From NCBI RefSeq assembly GCF_015471405.1, contig NZ_BLVZ01000016.1:62001-126000 (forward strand): a stretch of 64,000 bases of DNA, given 5' to 3'. The notes under the pieces were generated by a model that was given only the letters and a program-made list of their open reading frames with translations, had not been told where the DNA came from and searched no databases. Source of the DNA: Pseudomonas cichorii (lineage in GTDB: Bacteria > Pseudomonadota > Gammaproteobacteria > Pseudomonadales > Pseudomonadaceae). The position numbers and the translations under genes were made by a program. Of this stretch, positions 42,703-52,128 are shown piece by piece. Numbering within the stretch: the stretch's first letter is position 1; the number at the start of each line of letters is the position of its first letter.

Positions 42703-43518
42703 TTACAAACCTAAGCTTCGCACACTGCCAGCGCTTTGCCATAGAGCTGGCAGAATTTTTTTGAAATCATTTGGATTACCACTCGTCCAGTAGGACGTTT
42801 CGCACCCGGGAGTCGTGGCAAGGAGGTCGGCTTGTGCCAAAAGACGCTGAAGCTGCCGGGCTACAGCGGCGCCAGTGTCGATCAGGCTGATGGAATCGGG
42901 AATCATCTGGCGCAGCAGCGGCTTGAGAAACGGGTAGTGAGTACAGCCTAGAATGATGGTGTCGCAGCCTTCAAGCAGCAGTGGCTCGACATAAGTCCAG
43001 AGCAATTGGCGAATGGTCGGGCTGAGGAGATCACCGGTTTCGATCAACTCCACCAATCCCGGGCAGGGTTGAGTAACGACCCGCACATCGTTGGCGAATC
43101 GGTCGAGCAAAGCGGCGAACTTGGCGCTTTGCAGAGTGCCAGTTGTCGCCAGAACTCCCACTACACCACTGCGAGTCGCGGCAGCGGCCGGTTTGACCGC
43201 AGGCTCCATACCAACGATGGACCAGTCGGGGTAGCGCTGACGTATCTGCGCAACGCCTGCCACTGTCGCGGTGTTGCAGGCCAGCACCAGCGCCTTGGCA
43301 CCTTGCTCACGGAAGAAACCGGCAATCGTGAGGCAGCGCTGAATGATGAATTCCGGGCTCTTTTCGCCGTAGGGAATATGACCGCCGTCCGCGACATACA
43401 GCAGTGACTCGTTGGGCAGAAGCTGGCGAATCTCGGTGAGTACCGAAAGCCCGCCCACTCCAGAGTCGAATACCCCGACCGGCGCGCTACGGCTATAAGG
43501 CGGGCGAGCGTCAGTCAT
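42703..43518 (-). CDS. murI: Glutamate racemase
   Basis: From ATG 43518 (AGAGG five bases upstream) the product is 271 residues. It contains VGVFDSGVGGLSVL, ALVLACNTATVAG with the first catalytic Cys near residue 75, and IILGCTHYPFL with the second Cys near residue 186. It supplies D-glutamate for peptidoglycan. The start overlaps the moeB end by eight bases, placing it last in the hemA-prfA-prmC-moeB-murI series. Confidence 0.96.
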   Translation of the reverse strand: MTDARPPYSRSAPVGVFDSGVGGLSVLTEIRQLLPNESLLYVADGGHIPYGEKSPEFIIQRCLTIAGFFREQGAKALVLACNTATVAGVAQIRQRYPDWSIVGMEPAVKPAAAATRSGVVGVLATTGTLQSAKFAALLDRFANDVRVVTQPCPGLVELIETGDLLSPTIRQLLWTYVEPLLLEGCDTIILGCTHYPFLKPLLRQMIPDSISLIDTGAAVARQLQRLLAQADLLATTPGCETSYWTSGNPNDFKKILPALWQSAGSVRSLGL

Positions 43519-44284
43519 GCTTGCCTCTGGCAGCGCCACACACACCACATGCCGGATCACGCTTGACCTTCAGCTCCCGGAAACGAGTGGTCAGGGCATC
43601 AATCAACAACAGGCGGCCGACCAGAGGCTCGCCAAAACCCGCCAGCAGCTTCAAGGCTTCCAGGGCTTGCAGGCTGCCGACCAGGCCCACCAGAGGACCG
43701 ACGACGCCAGCTTCACTGCAAGTCAGTTCGGCTTCGCTGCCGTGACCGTACAGGCAGTGATAGCAAGGGCTCTCGGCGCGGCGCGGGTCGAACACCGACA
43801 ACTGGCCTTCGAGGCGGATCGCAGCGCCGCTGACCAGGGGCTTGCCTGCTGCGACGCAGGCCGCATTCACGGCTTCGCGGGTCGAGAAGTTATCTGAACA
43901 ATCAAGTACCAGATCCACGCCTTGCACTGCTGCGCTCAGCGAGTCGGCATCCAGAGCGGCACGATAAGCGACCAGTTTCACTTCAGGGTTGATGGCCGTC
44001 AGACGTGCCATGGCTGAATCCACCTTGGCCTGCCCGATACTCTGGCTGTCATGAATGATCTGGCGTTGCAGGTTGGTCAGGTCGACGCTGTCGAAATCGG
44101 CCAGATGCAACTCACCAACCCCGGCAGCGCCCAGATACAGCGCCACTGGCGAACCAAGGCCACCAAGACCGACGATCAGCGCACGGCTGTTCTTGAGCCG
44201 CATCTGCCCATCGATATCGACGTGTTGCAGCAAGATCTGCCGACTGTAACGTAGCAGTTCCTGGTCACTCAGCACAGCAGGCAT
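43511..44284 (-). CDS. moeB: MoeB/ThiF-family adenylyltransferase
   Basis: The 257-residue E1-like enzyme has the ATP site VGLGGLGSPVALYLGAAG near residue 36, LADFDSVDLTNLQRQ, and the DCSDNF motif near residue 130. Zinc cysteines are paired: CYHCLYG and CGVCG near the C-terminus. It adenylates the C-terminal glycine of a sulfur-carrier protein such as MoaD or ThiS, for molybdopterin or thiamine synthesis. The ribosome binding site is weak; coupling from prmC (16-base overlap) is likely. Confidence 0.92.
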   Translation of the reverse strand: MPAVLSDQELLRYSRQILLQHVDIDGQMRLKNSRALIVGLGGLGSPVALYLGAAGVGELHLADFDSVDLTNLQRQIIHDSQSIGQAKVDSAMARLTAINPEVKLVAYRAALDADSLSAAVQGVDLVLDCSDNFSTREAVNAACVAAGKPLVSGAAIRLEGQLSVFDPRRAESPCYHCLYGHGSEAELTCSEAGVVGPLVGLVGSLQALEALKLLAGFGEPLVGRLLLIDALTTRFRELKVKRDPACGVCGAARGKHD

Positions 44285-45105
44285 CCGAAGGTAATGCGCT
44301 CGTGCTCGCCCAGATCACGCCGGGTCTGCACCCGATCGAAACCACTGGCGGTGAGCAGGTTCCGCACTTCGGCCCCCTGGTCATAGCCATGTTCGAGCAA
44401 CAACCAGCCGCCGTTGCGCAGATACGCCGGAGCCTGCTGGATAATGGCTCGCAGGTCGTCCAGGCCATCGGTGCCGGCAACCAGTGCGCTGCTCGGCTCG
44501 AAGCGAACATCACCGGCAGCCAGATGCGGATCGGCGTCAGCGATATAAGGCGGGTTACTGATGATCAGGTCGAACTGCTTCTCCTGATCCAGCGCGCTGA
44601 ACCAATGGCTGTTAAGCACCACGGCGTTGTCCAGTTGCAAGCGCTGTCGGTTACGTTCTGCCAGAGCGACGGCTTCAAGCACACGGTCCACGGCCGTCAC
44701 CTTCCACTGATGACGCTCACTGGCCAGCGCCAGGGCAATCGCCCCGCTGCCGGTTCCCAGGTCCAGAACCTGAGCGGGGGCAAAAGCCGGGATCAGTTCC
44801 AGCGCCGCTTCAACCAGCATTTCGGTTTCGGGACGTGGAATCAATGTATGGGGCGCGACTTCCAGGTCGAGCTTCCAGAAGCCTTGCTGGCCCAGGATAT
44901 AAGCCACGGGCTCACCGGTACGCCTGCGTTGCAGGTAACCCGCAAAAGTCAGCGCCGCTTCGGTGCTGACAATGCGCTCGGGCCAGGTATGCAGGAAACT
45001 GCGCGGCTTGCCCAGGGCAGCGGCCAGCAGCAACTCGGCATCCAGTCGCGCCGTTGGTGAGTCGGGAAGTTCAGCGCTTCTTAACAAGCTGGCGATGATG
45101 GTCAT
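44269..45105 (-). CDS. prmC: Release-factor glutamine methyltransferase
   Basis: The 278-residue protein has the N-terminal helical domain, the SAM site VLDLGTGSGAIALAL near residue 115 and the catalytic NPPY in ISNPPYIADADPHL near residue 187. It methylates the glutamine of the GGQ motif in release factors, here probably the PrfA encoded directly upstream. Its ATG abuts the prfA stop with no gap. Confidence 0.96.
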   Translation of the reverse strand: MTIIASLLRSAELPDSPTARLDAELLLAAALGKPRSFLHTWPERIVSTEAALTFAGYLQRRRTGEPVAYILGQQGFWKLDLEVAPHTLIPRPETEMLVEAALELIPAFAPAQVLDLGTGSGAIALALASERHQWKVTAVDRVLEAVALAERNRQRLQLDNAVVLNSHWFSALDQEKQFDLIISNPPYIADADPHLAAGDVRFEPSSALVAGTDGLDDLRAIIQQAPAYLRNGGWLLLEHGYDQGAEVRNLLTASGFDRVQTRRDLGEHERITFGCLLC

Positions 45106-46188
45106 TTACTCACCCAGTGCCGCAAGTTGATCAGCCTGATATTCAGCGAGTAGCGGCTCTATCACTGCATCGACCCCACCGGCCAGAACTTCATCCAGTG
45201 AATACAACGTCAGATTGACACGGTGATCCGTCACTCGCCCTTGAGGGAAGTTATAGGTGCGAATACGCTCCGAACGATCACCCGACCCCACCAGAAGCTT
45301 GCGCTCGCTGGCGATGGCATTGGCAGCGGCGCTGGTCTGCTGATCATTCAGTTTGGCAGACAACCAGGACATTGCCCGGGCTCTGTTCTTGTGTTGCGAA
45401 CGTTCTTCCTGACACTCCACGACAATACCCGATGGCAAGTGGGTAATGCGAATGGCCGAGTCGGTCTTGTTGACGTGCTGCCCACCGGCACCGGAAGAGC
45501 GATAGGTGTCGATGCGCAGGTCTGCCGGGTTGATTTCGATGGCCTGCTGCTCGTCAGGCTCGGGCAATACCGCCACGGTGCAGGCCGAGGTATGGATACG
45601 CCCCTGGGACTCAGTCTCGGGCACACGCTGTACGCGGTGGGCACCGGACTCGAATTTCAGCTTGCCGTAGACATTTTCGCCTTCGACCCTGGCGATGACT
45701 TCTTTATAGCCGCCATGCTCGCCTTCGTTTTCCGACAGGATTTCCACACGCCAGCCACGACGCTCGGCATAACGCGAGTACATGCGAAACAGGTCGCCGG
45801 AGAAGATCGCCGCCTCGTCACCGCCCGTGCCCGCACGGATTTCCAGAAACACGTTACGGCCGTCGTTCGGGTCCTTGGGCAGCAGCATGCGTTGCAACTG
45901 CGCCTCAAGTTCCACCAACTGTTGTTTGGCTTCACGGACTTCTTCGACCGCCATTTCCCGCATGTCCGGGTCGCTGTCCTTGAGCAGAGCCTGCGCACCG
46001 TCCAGATCGGCCAGAACCTTGATGCGTTGTCTGTAAGCCTCGATGACAGGCTCTACTTCGGCATACTCACGGGAATAGGCGCGAAACTTGGTCTGGTCGC
46101 TGATAACTTCCGCATCGCCAAGCAGCGCGGTCAATTCTTCAAAACGGTCGCTGAGCACATCCAGCTTATTGAGCAGTGAAGCTTTCAT
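45106..46188 (-). CDS. prfA: Peptide chain release factor 1
   Basis: At 360 residues it has the expected length for RF1. The GGQ motif lies in SGAGGQHVNKTDSAI near residue 232, and the codon-recognition PxT motif region is VQRVPETESQGRIHT. It terminates translation at UAA and UAG. The start overlaps hemA by ATGA, and prmC follows immediately. Confidence 0.97.
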   Translation of the reverse strand: MKASLLNKLDVLSDRFEELTALLGDAEVISDQTKFRAYSREYAEVEPVIEAYRQRIKVLADLDGAQALLKDSDPDMREMAVEEVREAKQQLVELEAQLQRMLLPKDPNDGRNVFLEIRAGTGGDEAAIFSGDLFRMYSRYAERRGWRVEILSENEGEHGGYKEVIARVEGENVYGKLKFESGAHRVQRVPETESQGRIHTSACTVAVLPEPDEQQAIEINPADLRIDTYRSSGAGGQHVNKTDSAIRITHLPSGIVVECQEERSQHKNRARAMSWLSAKLNDQQTSAAANAIASERKLLVGSGDRSERIRTYNFPQGRVTDHRVNLTLYSLDEVLAGGVDAVIEPLLAEYQADQLAALGE

Positions 46189-47462
46189 TGCGAAGGTTTA
46201 TCCGTCGAGCCCTCACCGAGGGCAAAAAGTTCCTGAGCCATGGCCAGCGCATCGACGCGGCCTTCGGCAGACAGCTTTTTAAGCTGAACGCTTGGAGCGT
46301 GCAGCAGTTTGTTGGTCAGGCCACGGGCCAGGTGAATCAATACTTCTTCTGCATTGCTGCCGTTGGCCAGCATACGCTGCGCCTTGCTCAGTTCCTCGTC
46401 GCGCAGCCGCTCGCTTTGCTGACGATAGGCACGCAGCACATCGACTGCCGCCAGCTCGCGCAGACGGGACATGAAGTCGTCGGCGCCAATACTGACCAGT
46501 TGTTCAGCCGCCAGGGCAGCACCCTGCCGGCTCTTGAGGTTTTCGGCGACCACTTCATGCAGATCATCGACGCTATACAGGTAAACGTCGTCCAACTCAC
46601 CGACTTCAGGTTCGATATCGCGCGGAACAGCGATATCCACCATGAAAATCGGCTTGTGCTTGCGCAGCTTCAAAGCACTTTCAACAGCGCCCTTGCCCAG
46701 AATCGGCAACTGGCTGGCTGTAGAGCTGATCACGATATCGCTGTTGACCAGTTCTGCCGGGATATCCGAAAGCAGTACCGCATGGGCTCCAAACTCGGCG
46801 GCCAGGATGCTGGCACGCTCCAGAGTCCGGTTGGCGACCACGATACGCTTGACGCCCAGGTCACGCAGGTGCCGGGCAACCAGAGTGATGGTCTCGCCCG
46901 CGCCGATCAGCAACGCCTGACTGCGCTGCAAATCGCTGAAAATCTGTTTTGCCAGGCTGACGGCGGCAAATGCGACCGATACAGGGTTTTCACCAATGGC
47001 CGTGTCGGTACGAACCTGCTTGGCCGCACTGAACGTGGCCTGAAACAGGCGCCCGAGTAACGGACCAACGGTTCCGGCCTCACGGGCAACCGCATAGGCC
47101 GACTTCATCTGCCCGAGAATCTGCGGCTCTCCGAGTACCAGAGAGTCCAGCCCCGACGCTACGCGCATCATGTGACGCACGGCAGCATCGTCTTCATGTA
47201 TGTAGGCGCTGGCGCGCAATTCATCCAGACTCAGTTGGTGATAGTCCGCCAACCACGCCAGAATGCTGTCAGCTGCGAGCTGGTCATGCTCGATATACAA
47301 CTCGCTACGGTTACACGTCGAGAGAATCGCGGCTTCGCGACTGCTGGTAAGACGGCAAAGCTGCTGCAAGGCCTCGACCAACTGTTCCGGCGTAAATGCA
47401 ACGCGCTCGCGAACGTCGACCGAGGCAGTCTTATGGTTAATACCTAGAGCAAGGAAGGCCAT
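46185..47462 (-). CDS. hemA: Glutamyl-tRNA reductase
   Basis: The 425-residue enzyme has the catalytic cysteine in ILSTCNRSELY near residue 50 and the NADPH-binding LLIGAGETITLVARHL. It reduces glutamyl-tRNA to glutamate-1-semialdehyde, the first step of tetrapyrrole synthesis. It is the first gene of the set reaching to murI. The 226-bp divergent gap to the TPR gene should hold its promoter. Confidence 0.97.
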   Translation of the reverse strand: MAFLALGINHKTASVDVRERVAFTPEQLVEALQQLCRLTSSREAAILSTCNRSELYIEHDQLAADSILAWLADYHQLSLDELRASAYIHEDDAAVRHMMRVASGLDSLVLGEPQILGQMKSAYAVAREAGTVGPLLGRLFQATFSAAKQVRTDTAIGENPVSVAFAAVSLAKQIFSDLQRSQALLIGAGETITLVARHLRDLGVKRIVVANRTLERASILAAEFGAHAVLLSDIPAELVNSDIVISSTASQLPILGKGAVESALKLRKHKPIFMVDIAVPRDIEPEVGELDDVYLYSVDDLHEVVAENLKSRQGAALAAEQLVSIGADDFMSRLRELAAVDVLRAYRQQSERLRDEELSKAQRMLANGSNAEEVLIHLARGLTNKLLHAPSVQLKKLSAEGRVDALAMAQELFALGEGSTDKPSQ

Positions 47463-47688
47463 TCAGGGTCGCTGGTGGTGACGTGAAGCCAGCAATTGTC
47501 CTACTTCAATAAGCTCAGAACAACCACTGCATATTATTGTCCCACTAGAATCGCTCGTTGCAGGCCCCTCTTGAGGCCGGCGACGCCGCCAAAACCGCTG
47601 TTGCAGTAGTTTTTCCACGGGTGGTGGGTTTTGCCAACATCCTTGTGTCATGATGCTCCAAACCGCAGGTAAGCCGCCTTTCTTATAT

Positions 47689-49416
47689 ATGACTAGATCC
47701 TCCGCGTTGTTCCTTGCCCTTGTCTTTCTCGGCGGCTGCCAGTCCATGGCCCCCGTCTCACAGCAACCTGTGACTGCACAGAAAGACACTCCTCCCGCGC
47801 CTGAAGCAAAGCCGCTGGTCTATGGCTCGTTCACTCAGGAAACCCTGGTAAGCCTGTTGAGCGCCGAGCTGGCCGGCCAACGCAACCGTTTCGATATTGC
47901 GCTGGATAATTACGTCACTCAGGCGATCAAGACCCAGGACCCGGGCGTTTCCGAGCGCGCCTATCGCATAGCCGAGTATCTGGGGGCCGACCAGGCTGCT
48001 CTGGATACCGCCATGATCTGGGCACGCAACGACTCGACCAACCTGGAAGCGCAAAGGGCTGCCGCGATTCAGCTGGCACGCTCCGGACGCTATGACGACT
48101 CCATGATGTATATGGAGAAGGTCCTGCAGGGCCAGGGCGATACGCATTTCGACTTTCTGGCGCTCTCCGCAGCGGAAACCGACACTGATACCCGCAACGG
48201 CCTGCTCAAGAGCTTCGACCGGTTGCTGGGCAAGTACCCGAGCAATGGCCAGCTGATTTTCGGCAAGGCACTGCTGCTTCAGCAGAACGGTGACTCCGAG
48301 CAATCCCTGCGCCTGCTTGAAGACAACCCGCCAAAGGATGGCGAAATCGCGCCAATCCTGCTGCGTACACGCCTCTTGCAAGGCATGGGTCGCGGCAAGG
48401 AAGGGTTGCCGATCCTGGAAAAAAGCCTCAAGAAATACCCCGAAGACAAACGCCTGCGCCTGACCTACGCCCGCATGCTGGTCGAACAGAACCGCATGGA
48501 AGATGCCAAGGTGCAGTTTTCCAGCCTTCTGCAGCAATATCCCGATGACGACGAGCTGCGTTTCTCGCTGGCACTGGTCTGCCTGGAAGCCAAGGCGTGG
48601 GACGAAGCAGCCGGTTATCTGGAAGAGCTGGTGGAGCGAGGCGCACATGTCGACTCCGCTCACCTGAACCTGGGCCGCATCCACGAAGAGCGCAATGATC
48701 CGCAAAGCGCTCTTGCCGAATACGCACAGGTCGGGCCGGGCAGTGACTTCCTGTCTGCCCAGCTTCGCCAGAGTGACATTCTGATGAGCAACGGCAACGC
48801 CGCCGAAGCCTCGAAACGCCTCGCCGAAGCCCGCGATACTCAACCGGACTACGCGATCCAGCTGTATCTGATCGAAGCCGAAACCCTGACCAGCAACAAT
48901 CAGCCCGATCGCGGCTGGCAAGTACTGAATCAGGCGCTCAAGCAATACCCGGACGATGTGAACCTGCTCTATACCCGCGCCATGCTGGCGGAAAAGCGTA
49001 ATGATCTGGCGCAGATGGAGAAAGACCTGCGGGCGATCATCAAACGCGAGCCGGAAAACGCCATGGCCCTGAATGCTCTGGGTTATACCCTCTCGGATCG
49101 TACGACCCGCTATGCCGAGGCCAGGGAACTGATCGAAAAGGCCCACAGCCTGACTCCCGATGACCCGGCCGTGCTCGACAGCCTGGGCTGGGTCAATTAC
49201 CGCATGGGGAACCTGGACGAAGCCGAACGCCTGCTGCGCATGGCACTCGAACGCTTCCCGGACCACGAAGTTGCCGCTCATCTGGGCGAAGTCCTGTGGG
49301 CCAAAGGCGAACAGCGTGAAGCCCGTAAAGTCTGGGGCAAAGCCCTTGAACAGCAACCTGACAGCCCTATTCTGCGTGGCACACTGCTGCGCCTGACCGG
49401 ATCAGAGAATCTTTGA
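47689..49416 (+). CDS. TPR-repeat outer-membrane lipoprotein
   Basis: ATG 47689 opens a lipoprotein signal (MTRSSALFLALVFLGGCQSM) with lipobox LGGC; the frame also extends to an ATG at 47650, which would add 13 residues before it. The 575-residue protein is full of tetratricopeptide repeats, for instance AMALNALGYTL, DDPAVLDSLGWVNYRMGNLDEAERLL and ALEQQPDSPILRGTLLRL. It matches the PA4667-type lipoprotein encoded next to lolB. A scaffold role at the outer membrane is likely. Confidence 0.88.
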   Translation: MTRSSALFLALVFLGGCQSMAPVSQQPVTAQKDTPPAPEAKPLVYGSFTQETLVSLLSAELAGQRNRFDIALDNYVTQAIKTQDPGVSERAYRIAEYLGADQAALDTAMIWARNDSTNLEAQRAAAIQLARSGRYDDSMMYMEKVLQGQGDTHFDFLALSAAETDTDTRNGLLKSFDRLLGKYPSNGQLIFGKALLLQQNGDSEQSLRLLEDNPPKDGEIAPILLRTRLLQGMGRGKEGLPILEKSLKKYPEDKRLRLTYARMLVEQNRMEDAKVQFSSLLQQYPDDDELRFSLALVCLEAKAWDEAAGYLEELVERGAHVDSAHLNLGRIHEERNDPQSALAEYAQVGPGSDFLSAQLRQSDILMSNGNAAEASKRLAEARDTQPDYAIQLYLIEAETLTSNNQPDRGWQVLNQALKQYPDDVNLLYTRAMLAEKRNDLAQMEKDLRAIIKREPENAMALNALGYTLSDRTTRYAEARELIEKAHSLTPDDPAVLDSLGWVNYRMGNLDEAERLLRMALERFPDHEVAAHLGEVLWAKGEQREARKVWGKALEQQPDSPILRGTLLRLTGSENL

Positions 49417-49420
49417 CGTT

Positions 49421-50038
49421 ATGTTTTTGCGCCATGTAATCGTATTCAGCCTTATCGCCCTGCTTGCCGGCTGCGCCGGCATGACCTCCCGAGAAGCCCT
49501 TCAGGGCAAGGGCAACTCAGCGCAATGGCGCGAGCACAAACAACAACTGAGCAGCCTCGACGGCTGGCAGATCAACGGCAAGGTCGGTATTCGGGCCCCC
49601 AGGGATTCCGGCAGCGGCACCCTGTTCTGGCTGCAACGCCAGGATTATTACGACATTCGCCTCTCCGGCCCTTTGGGACGCGGTGCGGCACGCCTGACGG
49701 GTCGTCCTGGCGGCGTAAGCCTTGAAGTGGCCAACCAGGGCCGCTACGAAGCGACAACGCCGGAAACCCTGCTGCAAGACCAGTTGGGCTGGAAACTCCC
49801 GGTTTCCCATCTCGTCTGGTGGGTGCGCGGCCTTCCCGCCCCCGACAGCAAGAGCCGTCTGACACTGGATGACGACAGCCGACTGGCCAGCCTTGAACAG
49901 GATGACTGGCAGGTGGAATACCTCAGTTACATCGAGCAGAACGGTTACTGGTTGCCTGAGCGCATCAAACTGCATGGCCAGGATCTGGATGTCACGCTGG
50001 TCATCAAGGACTGGCAGCCTCGCAAACTGGGGCAATGA
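49421..50038 (+). CDS. lolB: Outer-membrane lipoprotein receptor LolB
   Basis: The 205-residue lipoprotein has signal MFLRHVIVFSLIALLAGC and the LolB core DGWQINGKVGIRAPRDSGSG, then FWLQRQDYYDIRLSGPLG and LPVSHLVWWVRGLPAP. It takes lipoproteins from LolA and inserts them into the outer membrane, and it serves itself as an essential lipoprotein. It starts four bases after the TPR gene and overlaps ispE. Confidence 0.95.
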   Translation: MFLRHVIVFSLIALLAGCAGMTSREALQGKGNSAQWREHKQQLSSLDGWQINGKVGIRAPRDSGSGTLFWLQRQDYYDIRLSGPLGRGAARLTGRPGGVSLEVANQGRYEATTPETLLQDQLGWKLPVSHLVWWVRGLPAPDSKSRLTLDDDSRLASLEQDDWQVEYLSYIEQNGYWLPERIKLHGQDLDVTLVIKDWQPRKLGQ

Positions 50039-50889
50039 ACATGAGCACGCCAAGCCTGACCCTGCCCGCTCCCGCCAAACTGAACCTGATGCTGCACATT
50101 CTTGGCCGTCGTCCTGACGGCTATCACCAACTGGAAACCATTTTTCAGTTTCTCGACTACGGCGACGAACTCGGCTTCGCCGTTCGCGAGGACGGTGAAA
50201 TCCGCCTGCAAACCGATGTCCCCGGCGTTCCTCACGACAGCAATCTGATCGTCAAGGCTGCCCGGGCATTACAGAAACAGTCCGGTTGCACACTGGGCAT
50301 GGATATCTGGCTGGAAAAACGCCTGCCCATGGGGGGCGGCATCGGTGGCGGCAGTTCGGATGCAGCAACGACCCTGCTTGGCCTGAACCATCTGTGGAAT
50401 CTTGGCTGGGATGAAGATCGCCTGGCTGCTCTGGGCCTGACGCTGGGGGCTGACGTCCCGGTTTTCGTGCGTGGACGTGCCGCATTTGCTGAGGGTGTCG
50501 GAGAAATCCTCACCCCTGTAAACCCCGAAGAACCGTGGTATTTGGTGCTTGTGCCGCAAGTATCTGTAAGTACAGCAGAAATTTTTTCAGATCCACTGTT
50601 GACACGTGACACGCCTCCCATTAAAGTGCGCCCCGTTCCCAAGGGAAACAGTCAAAACGACTGTAGAGCGGTTGTAGAGAAGCGTTATCCAGATGTACGT
50701 AACGCTTTGAATTTGCTAGGTAATTTTACCGAAGCAAAATTAACCGGAACTGGAAGTTGTGTGTTTGGGGCCTTCCCAAACAAAGCTGAAGCTGATAAAG
50801 TCTCGGCCCTTCTTACAGAGACCCTTACAGGGTTCGTAGCAAAAGGAAGCAACGTTTCGATGTTGCATCGCAAGCTACAAATTCTGTGA
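50035..50889 (+). CDS. ispE: 4-diphosphocytidyl-2-C-methyl-D-erythritol kinase
   Basis: The 284-residue GHMP kinase contains LPAPAKLNLMLHILGRRPDG at the N-terminus, the ATP loop PMGGGIGGGSSDAATTL near residue 97 and LTGTGSCVFGAF near the C-terminus. It phosphorylates CDP-methylerythritol in the non-mevalonate isoprenoid pathway. It overlaps lolB by ATGA; a second ATG two codons later could be the start. The last third (after 50570) is visibly more AT-rich than the first part. Confidence 0.96.
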   Translation: MNMSTPSLTLPAPAKLNLMLHILGRRPDGYHQLETIFQFLDYGDELGFAVREDGEIRLQTDVPGVPHDSNLIVKAARALQKQSGCTLGMDIWLEKRLPMGGGIGGGSSDAATTLLGLNHLWNLGWDEDRLAALGLTLGADVPVFVRGRAAFAEGVGEILTPVNPEEPWYLVLVPQVSVSTAEIFSDPLLTRDTPPIKVRPVPKGNSQNDCRAVVEKRYPDVRNALNLLGNFTEAKLTGTGSCVFGAFPNKAEADKVSALLTETLTGFVAKGSNVSMLHRKLQIL

Positions 50890-50929
50890 AAAAGGAATTG
50901 AGTGCCAGGCACTCAGATTGATTCAATAC

Positions 50930-51004
50930 AGGGGCGTCGCCAAGCGGTAAGGCAGCAGGTTTTGATCCTGCCATGCGTTGGTTCGAATCCAGCCGCCCCT
51001 GCCA
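50930..51004 (+). tRNA. tRNA-Gln (anticodon TTG)
   Basis: The acceptor arms AGGGGCG and CGCCCCT pair around the 75-nt gene. The anticodon stem GCAGG/CCTGC encloses the loop TTTTGAT, giving anticodon TTG, and GGTTCGAATCC is the T arm. CCA is encoded at 51002-51004. It lies between ispE and prs on the same strand. Confidence 0.96.
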
Positions 51005-51050
51005 TTTTCTATACTCATCCAGGTATACCCTCAGCCTCCAGGTACTGCGC

Positions 51051-51992
51051 GTGTCCAAGATGATGGTCTTTACGGGGAATGCTAACCCCGATCTGGCTCG
51101 GCGTGTAGTACGTCAGCTGCATATCCCATTGGGTGATGTCTCTGTCGGCAAATTCTCCGACGGCGAAATCAGCACTGAGATCAATGAAAACGTCCGCGGT
51201 AAAGACGTCTTCATTATTCAGCCGACTTGCGCTCCGACTAACGATAACCTGATGGAACTCGTCGTGATGGCTGATGCCTTCCGCCGTTCCTCAGCGTCCC
51301 GAATCACTGCTGTGATTCCTTACTTTGGTTATGCCCGCCAGGATCGCCGTCCGCGCTCCGCACGTGTTGCAATCAGCGCGAAAGTCGTTGCTGACATGCT
51401 GACCGTGGTGGGTATCGACCGTGTTCTCACGGTTGATCTTCATGCTGACCAAATACAAGGTTTCTTCGATATTCCGGTAGATAACATCTACGGCTCCCCT
51501 GTCCTGGTGGATGACATCGAAGATCAGCGCTTTGAAAACCTGATGATCGTTTCCCCGGATATCGGCGGTGTCGTGCGTGCACGTGCTGTTGCCAAATCCC
51601 TGGGCGTTGATCTCGGGATCATCGACAAACGCCGCGAGAAAGCCAATCACTCCGAAGTGATGCATATCATCGGTGATGTCGAAGGGCGTACCTGTATTCT
51701 GGTCGATGACATGGTCGATACCGCCGGTACTCTGTGCCACGCGGCCAAGGCCCTGAAAGAGCATGGCGCTGCCAAGGTCTTTGCCTACTGCACACACCCT
51801 GTGCTGTCGGGTCGGGCGATCGAAAACATTGAAAATTCCGTGCTGGACGAACTGGTGGTCAGTAACACCATCCCGTTGTCCGCTGCTGCACAAGCCTGTA
51901 GCCGTATCCGTCAACTGGATATCGCACCGGTAGTCGCTGAAGCGGTTCGCCGTATCAGCAACGAAGAATCGATCAGCGCGATGTTCCGCTAA
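51051..51992 (+). CDS. prs: Ribose-phosphate pyrophosphokinase
   Basis: GTG 51051 after AGGT (seven bases) gives 313 residues beginning SKMMVFTGNANPDLA, the length and start I recall for the P. aeruginosa enzyme. Key motifs are VGKFSDGEISTEI, DLHADQIQGFF near residue 128 and the PRPP loop CILVDDMVDTAGTL near residue 215. It makes PRPP from ribose-5-phosphate and ATP, feeding nucleotide and other pathways including upp and hpt products encoded elsewhere in the window. A strong terminator follows. Confidence 0.97.
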   Translation: MSKMMVFTGNANPDLARRVVRQLHIPLGDVSVGKFSDGEISTEINENVRGKDVFIIQPTCAPTNDNLMELVVMADAFRRSSASRITAVIPYFGYARQDRRPRSARVAISAKVVADMLTVVGIDRVLTVDLHADQIQGFFDIPVDNIYGSPVLVDDIEDQRFENLMIVSPDIGGVVRARAVAKSLGVDLGIIDKRREKANHSEVMHIIGDVEGRTCILVDDMVDTAGTLCHAAKALKEHGAAKVFAYCTHPVLSGRAIENIENSVLDELVVSNTIPLSAAAQACSRIRQLDIAPVVAEAVRRISNEESISAMFR

Positions 51993-52025
51993 GGGTTTTC
52001 CCTGGCATTCATCTCGTCGACGAAA

Positions 52026-52065
52026 AGCGCCCCGCCCTGACATTCGGTCAGGGCGGGGCTTTTTT
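52026..52065 (+). terminator. Rho-independent terminator after prs
   Basis: GCCCCGCCCTGAC pairs with GGTCAGGGCGGGGC around ATTC, followed by six T residues at about 52060-52065. Confidence 0.93.
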
Positions 52066-52128
52066 GCCCATATCGCTTTGGCGCTGGTCGCAAACGCCAG
52101 GCGAGTGTGGTTATTTTGGAGAAACAAA

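Noticed and set aside
45223..46179. 318-codon antisense frame across prfA
   Set aside because: prfA with its GGQ motif is certain and the antisense frame has no supporting signals.
47758..49356. 532-codon antisense frame across the TPR lipoprotein gene
   Set aside because: The plus-strand protein has a lipobox and TPR motifs; the antisense translation shows no family pattern.
50973..51050. Upstream extension of prs starting within the tRNA-Gln gene
   Set aside because: It overlaps the tRNA, and the GTG at 51051 gives the expected 313-residue length.
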